Below, one piece after another: positions 1 to 7,238 of a DNA stretch of 16,561 nucleotides. The notes beneath the pieces were generated by a model. The model had not been told where the DNA came from. It was given only the letters and a program-made list of their open reading frames with translations, and did not search any database. Source of the stretch: Arcobacter sp. GTDB lineage: Bacteria; Campylobacterota; Campylobacteria; Campylobacterales; Arcobacteraceae. Every line of letters begins with the position of its first letter. Position 1 is the stretch's first letter. Both the position numbers and the translations under genes were made by a program. Where the stretch lies: the NCBI GenBank assembly GCA_016744485.1, contig JADGEG010000018.1:1-16561 (forward strand). The letters are read 5' to 3'.

Positions 1-98
1 ACTCTCAATTTACTTTGAGGGAAGACTAGATAAAACACTAAATTTATGATTCAATTTTAGGAATTACTAGATGCTGACACAGATTATTGAACAGTCCC
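1..98. other. Gene-free left edge with possible IS-end sequence
   Basis: This is the region beyond the 3' end of the histidine kinase gene. No ORF is visible. A 9-bp inverted repeat, TTTGAGGGA at 14-22 and TCCCTCAAA at 95-103, brackets about 72 bp and overlaps the kinase stop codon. Read from the kinase outward, GGGACTGTTCAATAATCTGTG resembles from memory the terminal inverted repeats of IS256-type elements, which often contain a GGGAC start and a TGTGT core. No transposase is present and no U-tract follows the repeat, so neither a complete element nor a clear terminator can be called. Confidence 0.25.
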
Positions 99-2282
99 TC
101 AAATTGTAATTGTAAATTTAGCTCCATTCTTTGTGTTAGAAGCTGTTATATGCCCATTCATTTTTTCTTCTATAATTAATCTTGTCATATATAAACCAAT
201 ACCTGTACCATATTCATATTTTGTAGTAAAGTATGGTTCAAAAATTTTATTTATAATATCTTTATTAATTCCACCTGCATTATCTTCTATACATAAACTT
301 ATTGTCTTTTTAATTTCTAAATATATATTTATTTGTGGATTTTCTATTTTTTTTTCAATTAAAATATCTTTTGCATTAGAAATGATATTCAAAATAGCTT
401 GTGAATATTCATTCTTATATCCAAGAATGCAGTATTTTTTATCTATATTAATATCAAAGTTAATATGATAAAATTTAAGTGTTGAATCTATAATTTTCAA
501 AGCATTATTTACTGCATTTTGTATTGAAAAGTTTTCTTTTTTATTATTTGGATTAAAAAAATTTCTAAAATCATCAATCGTTTTTGACATATATTCTAAT
601 AAATCATTTGCTTCATTTACTCTATTATTTAAATATTTTTTATTTAATTCTTTATATTCATAAGCTGATTCTAAATCTAAAAATAGTCCTGATACTTGAG
701 TTAATGGTTGCCTCCATTGATGAGCAATGTTTCCTATCATTTCTCCTATTTCTGCCATTTTTGCTTTTTGAATAAGTATTTTTTCTTGTTTTTGTTTTTC
801 TTCTTTTAAAATTGTTCGCTCAGTAATATCTCGCAAAGATGCAAAAAGAAGTTTTTTATTATCATGTTCATAAATAATTGTACTTAACTCAATTGTTCTT
901 ATTTCTTTATTTTTTGTAAATAATTTAACAGTTTTAAATAAAGATTTAGATTTTAAAATATCATCAAAACTTAAATTATAAAATAATTTAAAAAAATCTT
1001 GATATAAAATTTCGTTTAAATCATAAGCTATAGTTTTTAAAGCAGTGTTATTAATACTTAACATTCTTATATTTTTTTTATTTATTTCTGAGATTATAAA
1101 ACCATCATTACTATAATTAAAAAGTAAAGCATATTTTTCTTCATTTTCTTTTACTATTTTTTTATATCTTGTAAATAATTTTTCAATTTTTTTAGTAAAA
1201 ATAAGGGAAAATACAAAAAATATTAAAGTAATAATAAAAATGATAATAAAAAGTTTAAAAAGTTTATCTTTCATATTATCTAAAGATATCATTCTTTCTT
1301 TTTCAACTATATTATAAATATCAGATAAATCAATTCCAACAGCAATAAAATATCTTAAATGTTTAATAAAAACACCATAAATAAGTTTTTGTTTATTGGA
1401 ATAAAATATATAATCATTAGCATTAAAGTTTGTATTAATTAAAAGTTTTTCAATAGATTTTAATTCTTCTATAGACGGCTTTAAGTGTTGATGAATCAAT
1501 AACTTACTTTCTTTAATTATATTATTTAAAGAATTTATTTTATACATTAAAATAAACTCTTTTGTACTGTATTTATGAGTTGAAATCTTCTTTAATATTT
1601 TATTTTTTAGTTCAATATTTTGAGTTTGTAAAAAACTTCCTGATCCAATTATTAATCCTAAATCTTTTAAATGTCTAGAATAAGTTATCTTTTTATCAGT
1701 TACACTACTCTTTGGTTTGTACCAAAAATACTCTACAAATTTTTGTTTATGTTTATTATCAATCATATTATTAATAAATTTAACTCCATTTAGATCTTCA
1801 AAATCTAAAAAAATACTACCTTCATCTTTAGAGTTTTCACTATTTAAAATCAGTTTACCTTTTGTATTTAAGATAAAAAAATTGATATCATTATTTTTTT
1901 GTGATATTTGTTTAATAGAATTTTTAATAAAATCAATTTGTTTTTCTTTTGGTAAATGCTTTATTTTTTTTAATAAAGATAATGCTAAATTGTAAGCAAT
2001 AATAGATTGGTTTTTTATTTTTTGTTTTTTATTGTCTAATATAAATATTTCTTCAAAATTTATATCTTCTTTTAGGTTTTCAACTGAGTTTTTTATATAA
2101 AACTTTTCTCGTTCAATTAAAGTTTTTTTAAAAAATTTTATGTGATTTTTAAAATTATCGTATTCAGTTTTAATTAATATAAAACCTATTATAGAAGCAA
2201 CTAGTAAAATAATAATTGTTGAACTTAATAAAGTAATCTTTTTTATACTTTTTTCTGTAGTTTGTTGATAATTAAGTTTCAA
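99..2282 (-). CDS. Cache/PAS sensor histidine kinase
   Basis: This is a membrane-bound sensor kinase of 727 aa. Transmembrane segments lie at about 17-37 and 342-363 and enclose a periplasmic region of about 300 residues. That region looks like a double Cache domain, with the signature FWYKP...KKITY...LGLIIGSG at about 186-215. A PAS domain (about 380-490) and a short coiled linker follow. The HisKA domain has phospho-acceptor H521 in HQWRQPL, and the HATPase domain has N636, D667-G671, FEPYFTTK (681-688) and GTGIGLYM (692-699). The start codon appears to be TTG: an in-frame TAA lies just upstream, and no ATG occurs before the first membrane segment. It overlaps the regulator gene by 11 bp with no clear Shine-Dalgarno sequence, which suggests translational coupling. 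It is the likely partner of the upstream regulator. The ligand is unknown; the neighbouring transporter makes a carboxylate a reasonable guess. Confidence 0.9.
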   Translation of the reverse strand: MKLNYQQTTEKSIKKITLLSSTIIILLVASIIGFILIKTEYDNFKNHIKFFKKTLIEREKFYIKNSVENLKEDINFEEIFILDNKKQKIKNQSIIAYNLALSLLKKIKHLPKEKQIDFIKNSIKQISQKNNDINFFILNTKGKLILNSENSKDEGSIFLDFEDLNGVKFINNMIDNKHKQKFVEYFWYKPKSSVTDKKITYSRHLKDLGLIIGSGSFLQTQNIELKNKILKKISTHKYSTKEFILMYKINSLNNIIKESKLLIHQHLKPSIEELKSIEKLLINTNFNANDYIFYSNKQKLIYGVFIKHLRYFIAVGIDLSDIYNIVEKERMISLDNMKDKLFKLFIIIFIITLIFFVFSLIFTKKIEKLFTRYKKIVKENEEKYALLFNYSNDGFIISEINKKNIRMLSINNTALKTIAYDLNEILYQDFFKLFYNLSFDDILKSKSLFKTVKLFTKNKEIRTIELSTIIYEHDNKKLLFASLRDITERTILKEEKQKQEKILIQKAKMAEIGEMIGNIAHQWRQPLTQVSGLFLDLESAYEYKELNKKYLNNRVNEANDLLEYMSKTIDDFRNFFNPNNKKENFSIQNAVNNALKIIDSTLKFYHINFDINIDKKYCILGYKNEYSQAILNIISNAKDILIEKKIENPQINIYLEIKKTISLCIEDNAGGINKDIINKIFEPYFTTKYEYGTGIGLYMTRLIIEEKMNGHITASNTKNGAKFTITI

Positions 2283-2952
2283 GATTTAATTTATAGCCCA
2301 TATTCGATATATTTTTGATACAATTGAAAGGTATTTTTTTTCGTAAAAACCCTATGGTTGTTCTTAGTGAATCAATACTCATATATTCATTATCCCAAAT
2401 TTTTTGTTCAATTTCTTCATATGATATAATTCTATTTTTATTTAAAACTAAAAGTTTTAAAAATAAAAGTTCTTTTTTAGTAAGCTTTAAAACTTTATTT
2501 TTAACATAAAACTGTGATGTATTTACTTCAAAATAAAAATCTTTGTTTAAAGTAATTATTATATCTTTTTCTTTTTTTAAAGACTGTACTGCTTGATTAA
2601 GTGCTGGTAATAAATTTCTACTACTTAAAGGTTTAATTAAATATTTTTCTAATTTAAGCTCAATTGCATCTAATAAATATTTTTTATCAGAAAATGCACT
2701 TGAAATTATGATTTTAATATTTTGGTCATTTTTTCTAATCTTTTTTGCCAATGAAAGACCATCTAATTTTGGCATATTAATATCAGTTAATATAATATCT
2801 GGATTATGCTTTTTATATAAAAGATATGCTTCTTCTCCATCATTAGCAAGATAAAGGTGTTTAAATATTCTATTTAAAAATCTTGAATTAATAATTCTTA
2901 CACCCTCATCATCTTCAACATAAAGAATACTATAATCTTTAAAATTATTCAT
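2272..2952 (-). CDS. OmpR-type response regulator
   Basis: This 226-aa two-component response regulator has an N-terminal receiver domain (about 1-120). The acidic pocket is E13-D14-D15, the phospho-acceptor is D57 (in TDINMPK), the switch residue is S84 or S85, and K107 lies in the KYLIKP motif. The C-terminal half (about 135-226) is a winged-helix DNA-binding domain with the typical LTKKELLFLKLL start, a recognition-helix region around SIDSLRTTIGFLRKK, and the closing NMGYKL strand pair. It starts at ATG behind GAAGG, 27 bp after the tctA stop codon, and its end overlaps the kinase gene. It is therefore probably co-transcribed with the transporter and may act on that operon, as TctD does for the Salmonella citrate transporter. 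The target is inferred, not seen. Confidence 0.92.
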   Translation of the reverse strand: MNNFKDYSILYVEDDEGVRIINSRFLNRIFKHLYLANDGEEAYLLYKKHNPDIILTDINMPKLDGLSLAKKIRKNDQNIKIIISSAFSDKKYLLDAIELKLEKYLIKPLSSRNLLPALNQAVQSLKKEKDIIITLNKDFYFEVNTSQFYVKNKVLKLTKKELLFLKLLVLNKNRIISYEEIEQKIWDNEYMSIDSLRTTIGFLRKKIPFNCIKNISNMGYKLNLET

Positions 2953-2964
2953 TATTAACCTTCA

Positions 2965-2997
2965 AAAAAGAAAAAAAGATTAACTTTTTTTCTTTTT
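2965..2997 (-). terminator. Inverted repeat across the tctA stop codon
   Basis: A perfect 14-bp inverted repeat (AAAAAGAAAAAAAG, 5-nt loop, CTTTTTTTCTTTTT) spans the last lysine-rich codons and stop of tctA and reaches into the short gap before the response regulator. In the transcript it would fold into an A-U-rich hairpin with two G-C pairs, ending in a U-rich strand. The regulator's GAAGG ribosome-binding site follows almost at once. It could act as a partial terminator or processing site separating transporter and regulator output. The stem is weak because it is nearly all A-U, and the pairing could be incidental to a poly-lysine tail next to a T-rich spacer. Confidence 0.35.
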
Positions 2998-4494
2998 CAT
3001 CTTAACATAAAGTTCACTAATAAGTGGCATAAAAAGCATCAATATAGTTAAAATTAAAATACTAAAAGTAATAGGTCTTTCCCATAAAAATGCAAAAGAA
3101 CCATCGCTAATGGTTAAAGCACGTCGAAGATTATCTTCCATCATTCCACCTAAAATAAAACCTAAAATCATAGGAGCCATTGGAAAATCAATAATTCTTA
3201 AAAACAATGCAACAACTGCAAATATAGTCATCATATAAATATCAAAATTATTAAAAGTTATTAAATAAACTCCTATTAATGAGAAAAATATAATTAAAGG
3301 TAATAATAACTGTTTTGGAATAGTTAAAAGTCTTGCAATATAAGGAATTAAAGGTAAATTTAATACAAGTAATACTACATTTCCTACATACATAGAGATA
3401 ATTACAGACCAAAAAAGTGTAGGATTATCTATATACATAGTTGGACCTGGTTGAATACCATATGATATTAAAGCTCCTAAAATAATAGCAGTTGTTCCAG
3501 ATCCTGGAATTCCAAGAGTTAATAAAGGAACAAAAGAACCTGAACATGCTGCATTATTTGCACTTTCTGGAGCTGCTAAACCTTTTATACTTCCTTTTCC
3601 AAATTTTAATTTTTCTTTTGCATTTGCAAATGAGCGTTCCATTCCATAAGCTAAAAATGAAGCAATGGTCGCTCCTGCACCAGGTAAAACTCCAACAAAA
3701 AAACCTAAAACAGATGATCGTCCAACTGTTGGTGCCATTTCTTTAAATTCTTCTTTTGTGATTTTTAATGAGCCTATATCTTTTTTAAGTGCATCTAATT
3801 CTTCTTTTGTTTGTTCTTTATTATCTAAAATATTCATCATAGCTTCGCTTAGTGCAAATGCTGCCATAGCTAAAAGTAAAAATGAAATTCCATCAATTAA
3901 ATCTAATCTACCAAAAGTAAATCTTGCAAGTCCTGAATCACTATCTGTTCCAACAGTTGCAAGCATTAGACCAAAAACAGTCATAATTGCTGCTTTTAAA
4001 AATTTTCCTTTTCCTGCAAATGCAGCAACAGCTGTAAGTCCTAAAACCATCAAAGCAAAATAATCTGAACTTTGAAAAGACAGGGATACTTGTGCTAAGG
4101 CAGGCGCAGCAAATAGTAAAAAAACAGCTGCTATTGTTCCTCCTGAAAAAGATGCATATGCAGCAATGGCTAAAGCTTTTCCAGCTTGTCCTTTTCTTGC
4201 CATTGGAAAACCATCAAAAGATGTGGCAACAGTTCCAGCTACTCCTGGAGCGTTAATTAAAATAGATGAAGTAGAACCTCCAAATATAGCTCCATAATAA
4301 ACTCCAGCTATTAAAATAAGTCCAGATGATGGATCCATTCCATAAGTAATTGGAATCATTAATGCAATAGCTGAAATTGGACCAAGTCCAGGCAACATTC
4401 CTATAAAAGTACCAGCAAAGCAACCAACAATTACCATTAAAAGATTGTAAGAAGTAAAAGCTGTTGAAATTCCAGCAAAAATACCATCCATCAT
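2980..4494 (-). CDS. tctA: TctA family large membrane subunit of a tripartite transporter
   Basis: This is the large integral membrane subunit of a tripartite tricarboxylate-type (TTT) transporter, a secondary uptake system that takes its substrate from the periplasmic TctC protein. The 504-aa length is normal for the family, with about 12 hydrophobic segments. Family hallmarks are visible in both halves: GMLPGLGP (32-39) and GGSTSSILINAPG (72-84) in the first, and GVLPGAGAT (268-276), PESANNAACSGS (309-320) and TLGIPGSG (326-333) in the second. The repeated LPG-G motif reflects the internal duplication known for TctA. The start is an ATG (MMDG) that overlaps the tctB stop codon as ATGA, so the two are translationally coupled. 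The substrate cannot be read from the sequence; tricarboxylates or other carboxylates are the usual cargo. Confidence 0.95.
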   Translation of the reverse strand: MMDGIFAGISTAFTSYNLLMVIVGCFAGTFIGMLPGLGPISAIALMIPITYGMDPSSGLILIAGVYYGAIFGGSTSSILINAPGVAGTVATSFDGFPMARKGQAGKALAIAAYASFSGGTIAAVFLLFAAPALAQVSLSFQSSDYFALMVLGLTAVAAFAGKGKFLKAAIMTVFGLMLATVGTDSDSGLARFTFGRLDLIDGISFLLLAMAAFALSEAMMNILDNKEQTKEELDALKKDIGSLKITKEEFKEMAPTVGRSSVLGFFVGVLPGAGATIASFLAYGMERSFANAKEKLKFGKGSIKGLAAPESANNAACSGSFVPLLTLGIPGSGTTAIILGALISYGIQPGPTMYIDNPTLFWSVIISMYVGNVVLLVLNLPLIPYIARLLTIPKQLLLPLIIFFSLIGVYLITFNNFDIYMMTIFAVVALFLRIIDFPMAPMILGFILGGMMEDNLRRALTISDGSFAFLWERPITFSILILTILMLFMPLISELYVKMKKKKS

Positions 4495-4976
4495 GACTTA
4501 TCTCCTATAAAATAATCTACTAAGTCACCAGAACCTATATATACACCTAAAATATTATTAAGTAATAAATAAAAGCATACCGACACTCCAATAGAAATTA
4601 ATAATACTCTTGTGATATTTCTTTCTTTTAATAAAAAAAATCCTATTGCTAAAAATATAGAAGTTGAAATTATAAAACCTAAACTTCTAATTGTAAATCC
4701 ATAAAATAACATGGCAAGAACAAAATATAAAGATGTTTTAAAATCTAAAGTTTTTAGATAAGTTAATGTGATATATTCTTTTTCTTTATCTCTAAAAGAT
4801 AAAATAAATATCAGTAAAGAAAGTAAAATACCAGCAATTCCTAAATATAAAGGAAAACTAGCAGCATTCATAATTTCATACGGACTTGAGGGTAATTTTT
4901 TTATCTGAGAAATATTAATAAAATAAAAACACGAAAATGCTAGAAAAAACAATGAACCAATTGCATTTTTTGTCAT
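4491..4976 (-). CDS. tctB: TctB family small membrane subunit of a tripartite transporter
   Basis: This is the small membrane subunit of the TTT transporter, 161 aa and almost entirely hydrophobic. Segments at about 7-23, 41-61, 82-116 and 123-147 are consistent with the four-helix plan of TctB. TctB proteins are poorly conserved, so the assignment rests on size, topology and position between tctC and tctA. The ATG is preceded by AAGGAAG at good spacing, and the stop codon overlaps the tctA start by 4 bp. It forms the membrane complex with TctA; its exact role in transport is not well defined in the family. Confidence 0.88.
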   Translation of the reverse strand: MTKNAIGSLFFLAFSCFYFINISQIKKLPSSPYEIMNAASFPLYLGIAGILLSLLIFILSFRDKEKEYITLTYLKTLDFKTSLYFVLAMLFYGFTIRSLGFIISTSIFLAIGFFLLKERNITRVLLISIGVSVCFYLLLNNILGVYIGSGDLVDYFIGDKS

Positions 4977-5000
4977 AAATATACTTCCTTTTAAAATTTC

Positions 5001-5024
5001 AAATAGAGCTTTTAAGCTCTATTT
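5001..5024 (-). terminator. Intercistronic hairpin between tctC and tctB
   Basis: AAATAGAGCTT and AAGCTCTATTT form a perfect 11-bp inverted repeat separated by 2 nt. In practice this is a 9-bp stem with a 6-nt loop, starting 3 bp after the tctC stop codon. The sequence after it on the minus strand is AT-rich but is not a clean U-run. Such a stem between a binding-protein gene and its membrane-subunit genes is a known arrangement that protects the upstream message and reduces read-through. That would give more TctC than TctBA, matching the excess of binding protein usually needed. Confidence 0.55.
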
Positions 5025-5027
5025 ATT

Positions 5028-5999
5028 TTATAAAAATCCCATTTCTCTCATAAGAGAACCAACTACTTTTTCTTGTTTTTCTAAGAATGTTCTAAATTTA
5101 TCTCCTGGCTGGTATAAGTTAACCCAAGCATTTCTTTTTCTAACAACTTCCCATTCTTTTGTTTTATACATTTTTTCAAGTACATTTCTAAATGCTTGAG
5201 CTTGTTTTTTTGATAAATTAGGAGCTGCAAAAAATCCTCTCCAATTTGCAAAGTAAGCATCAACTCCCATTCCTTTAAAAGAAGGAATACCCTCAATATC
5301 TTCATTTGAAGTAACACCAATGATTCTTACTTCACCTCTTAAATGTTTATCTAAAACTTCTCCAAGTCCTGTTGATAAAATATCTGCTTCACCTGTTAAT
5401 AAACCAGCAAATGCTTTTCCACCAGCATTGTAAGGAATATATCTAACTGCTTTTGGATCTCCTCCTGATGCTTTAAATATTTGAGCTGCAACTAAGTGAT
5501 CCATACTTCCTCTTGAACTTCCACCTGCTACTTTAATACTTCTTGGATTTTTATTAAATGCGGCACTAACATCAGCCCATGTTTTATACTTTGAGTCTTT
5601 TTTTACAACTAAAACACCATAATCAGCAATAACTGAAGATATAAGTGTTAAATCTCTAAAAGATTGAGGAAATACACCTTGAAGTGATCTTATAACTATA
5701 GGAGTTGAATTAACTAATAAAGTATTTTTTTGTTTTTTAGCAGTTTCAATTAAATATGCTATGGCTTTTCCACCACCACCACCACTCATATTTTCAAAAG
5801 ATGTTTCTTTAACTAATCCTGATTTTTTTAAAGCTTCACCTGTACCTCTAGCAGTTCCATCCCAGCCTCCACCAGCACCACCACCAATTAAGAAGTGAAT
5901 TTTATCAACATTTGAAGCTACACTACTCGTAGCAAGACCAGCAACTAAACATCCTGCAAGAGCAAGATTTTTATACATTTTTGTAAATGATGTTTTCAT
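5028..5999 (-). CDS. tctC: TctC/Bug family periplasmic substrate-binding protein
   Basis: This is the extracytoplasmic solute receptor of the TTT transporter, 323 aa. The N-terminus is a Sec signal peptide: basic residues, a hydrophobic stretch (about 11-24), then a probable cleavage after SVAS (about residue 29). The mature part has the TctC/Bug hallmarks. These are the glycine-rich GGGAGGGWDGTAR loop (39-51), which contacts the ligand carboxylate, GGSSRGSMDHL (159-169), and YNAGGKAFAGLLTGEADI (190-207). The ATG follows AAAGGATAAT. It is the first gene of the tct operon, with 151 bp separating it from napF and a stable hairpin after its stop codon. The family includes citrate, other carboxylate and amino-acid binders, so the ligand remains open. 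Carboxylates would be plausible electron donors for the adjacent nitrate respiration. Confidence 0.95.
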   Translation of the reverse strand: MKTSFTKMYKNLALAGCLVAGLATSSVASNVDKIHFLIGGGAGGGWDGTARGTGEALKKSGLVKETSFENMSGGGGGKAIAYLIETAKKQKNTLLVNSTPIVIRSLQGVFPQSFRDLTLISSVIADYGVLVVKKDSKYKTWADVSAAFNKNPRSIKVAGGSSRGSMDHLVAAQIFKASGGDPKAVRYIPYNAGGKAFAGLLTGEADILSTGLGEVLDKHLRGEVRIIGVTSNEDIEGIPSFKGMGVDAYFANWRGFFAAPNLSKKQAQAFRNVLEKMYKTKEWEVVRKRNAWVNLYQPGDKFRTFLEKQEKVVGSLMREMGFL

Positions 6000-6150
6000 A
6001 ATTATCCTTTTAAAAAATTTTATATTCTGATTGTAAAGGAAAAAAATGTAAAAAAAATAAAATATGAAAAAAATTAAGAACTAAAGTCATAAAATACATT
6101 TTATTGAAATATTTTAAAATATTTTTTGAATTTATTGTATTTGCTATATT
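6000..6150 (-). promoter_or_regulatory. napF-tctC intergenic region with AT palindromes
   Basis: This 151-bp AT-rich gap has no gene. It holds two adjacent palindromes: ATAAAAT-AC-ATTTTAT at 6089-6104 and AAATATTTTAAAATATTT at 6107-6124. A TATAAA-like -10 element lies at 6019-6024 on the minus strand, about 20 bp before the tctC ATG. A promoter for the tct operon and an end point for the nap transcript are expected here. The palindromes could be operators, for instance for the response regulator encoded in the same operon, but pure A/T symmetry is common in such sequence and the call is tentative. Confidence 0.3.
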
Positions 6151-6630
6151 TTATGCTTCTATACTTATAGCACTACTTGGACATTTACTAATACAAAAGC
6201 CACATAAAGTGCAATTATCTAAAATCTCTGGTTTAAATATTGTTAAGAACTTAATGGCATCATCTAAACAAGGATCTTTACATGAAAAACACATAACATC
6301 ATTCCAGCTTAAGCATTTTGTTATATCAAGGGTAATACTAGAAGATATATTTTTTTTAAATTCTAAATTTAGTACATTTTTATGACAAATATTTGCACAT
6401 TCATCACAATAGGTACAACCACCATTATAAAAATCAAGATAGGGTGTTTTATTTTTAGAAATAAAAATGATATTTTCTTCACAAGCATCAACACATATGC
6501 CATCACAACTTATACATTGTTTAGAAAAATAATTTTCATCTTTATAATAAGGAGGTCTAACTAGATTTTCTTTTTCTTGCTCTTCATTAGAAGACAAAGA
6601 AAAAGAAGAAAAAAAATCTCTTCTTTTCAT
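6151..6630 (-). CDS. napF: Nitrate reductase maturation ferredoxin-type protein NapF
   Basis: This is a cytoplasmic polyferredoxin of 159 aa with four cysteine clusters: C39/C42/C46/C50, C72/C75/C78/C82, C106/C114/C117/C121 and C140/C143/C146/C150. The last has the standard CxxCxxCxxxCP form. The first is CxxCxxxCxxxC, a slight variant, and the third has the wide first gap (CX7C) also seen in NapG. NapF proteins in E. coli interact with NapA in the cytoplasm before export and are thought to help assemble its iron-sulphur cluster. The N-terminal MKRRDFF resembles a twin-arginine motif but has no hydrophobic stretch after it, so export is unlikely. It lies 5 bp after napB and is the last nap gene here; napL and napD do not follow it. 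Confidence 0.9.
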   Translation of the reverse strand: MKRRDFFSSFSLSSNEEQEKENLVRPPYYKDENYFSKQCISCDGICVDACEENIIFISKNKTPYLDFYNGGCTYCDECANICHKNVLNLEFKKNISSSITLDITKCLSWNDVMCFSCKDPCLDDAIKFLTIFKPEILDNCTLCGFCISKCPSSAISIEA

Positions 6631-6635
6631 ATGTT

Positions 6636-7238
6636 TTATTTAACACCCTCATTAATATTATCCATTAAATTAGAAGTTTTATTAGCACCTTTTTTTCTAA
6701 AGTCTGCTTGAAATTCATTTTCAACTATTAATTTTCCTGTTGATTGTGGAGCATGACATTGAGTACAATTAAACCGTGAACCTGCTAAATGACCTAATGC
6801 TTTTGAACTAATTTTCACATCAGAAGTATTGATAACTTTGTTTCCATTTTTAACTATTCGTCCATCACTTGCTAATGAAGTTGTAGGTCTAAAGTTTGTA
6901 AAATGAGTTTTTGGAATAGGAGTTGCATTCATAGAAGGAGCAACTGCTGGATCATGACATCCTGTACACGCATTATAAGATATAGTAATTGGCATCATTC
7001 CATCTGTATCATGAGGTATCATAGGAGGTGAGTTTTCGAAGGCTCTTTTAAATGTCTTTGATGTACCTGCCGGACTCTTACCATACATAGTTTTATCACC
7101 TTGGGTAGTATTTTCTGTATATATATCAGTTTTTCTTAAACCTAAAGATTCTTCGCTTACGCTTTGTTGTGTAGAACAACCAACAATAAAAACCAAAGCT
7201 ACTATAACTGTACTTAAGATTATTTTACTTATTTTCAT
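6636..7238 (-). CDS. napB: Periplasmic nitrate reductase dihaem cytochrome subunit NapB
   Basis: This is the electron-donating small subunit of the Nap complex, 200 aa, with two c-type haem sites: CTGCH (C91, C94, H95) and CTQCH (C158, C161, H162). Likely distal haem ligands are H76 in PPMIPHD and H112 in THF, both at conserved NapB positions. The N-terminus has a signal peptide ending in FIVGC-S, which reads as a lipobox with C21 as the lipidation site. NapB here may therefore be a membrane-anchored lipoprotein instead of a soluble protein. The ATG lies behind AAAGGAAAG, and the gene overlaps the end of napH by 14 bp. It passes electrons from the NapGH quinol-oxidising module to NapA. Confidence 0.95.
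   Translation of the reverse strand: MKISKIILSTVIVALVFIVGCSTQQSVSEESLGLRKTDIYTENTTQGDKTMYGKSPAGTSKTFKRAFENSPPMIPHDTDGMMPITISYNACTGCHDPAVAPSMNATPIPKTHFTNFRPTTSLASDGRIVKNGNKVINTSDVKISSKALGHLAGSRFNCTQCHAPQSTGKLIVENEFQADFRKKGANKTSNLMDNINEGVK

Noticed and set aside
14..103. Terminator for the tct-kinase transcript from the TTTGAGGGA inverted repeat
   Set aside because: The loop would be about 72 nt and no U-run follows the second arm.
133..468. Plus-strand reading frame inside the histidine kinase gene
   Set aside because: It is antisense to the conserved ATPase domain; its hydrophobic look comes from the AT-rich complement.
3665..4063. Plus-strand reading frame inside tctA
   Set aside because: It is an antisense shadow of a clearly conserved membrane protein, with no ribosome-binding site or recognisable domain.
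6610..6630. Twin-arginine signal on NapF (MKRRDFF)
   Set aside because: No hydrophobic segment follows the arginines; the next residues are serine-rich and acidic, and NapF is a cytoplasmic family.
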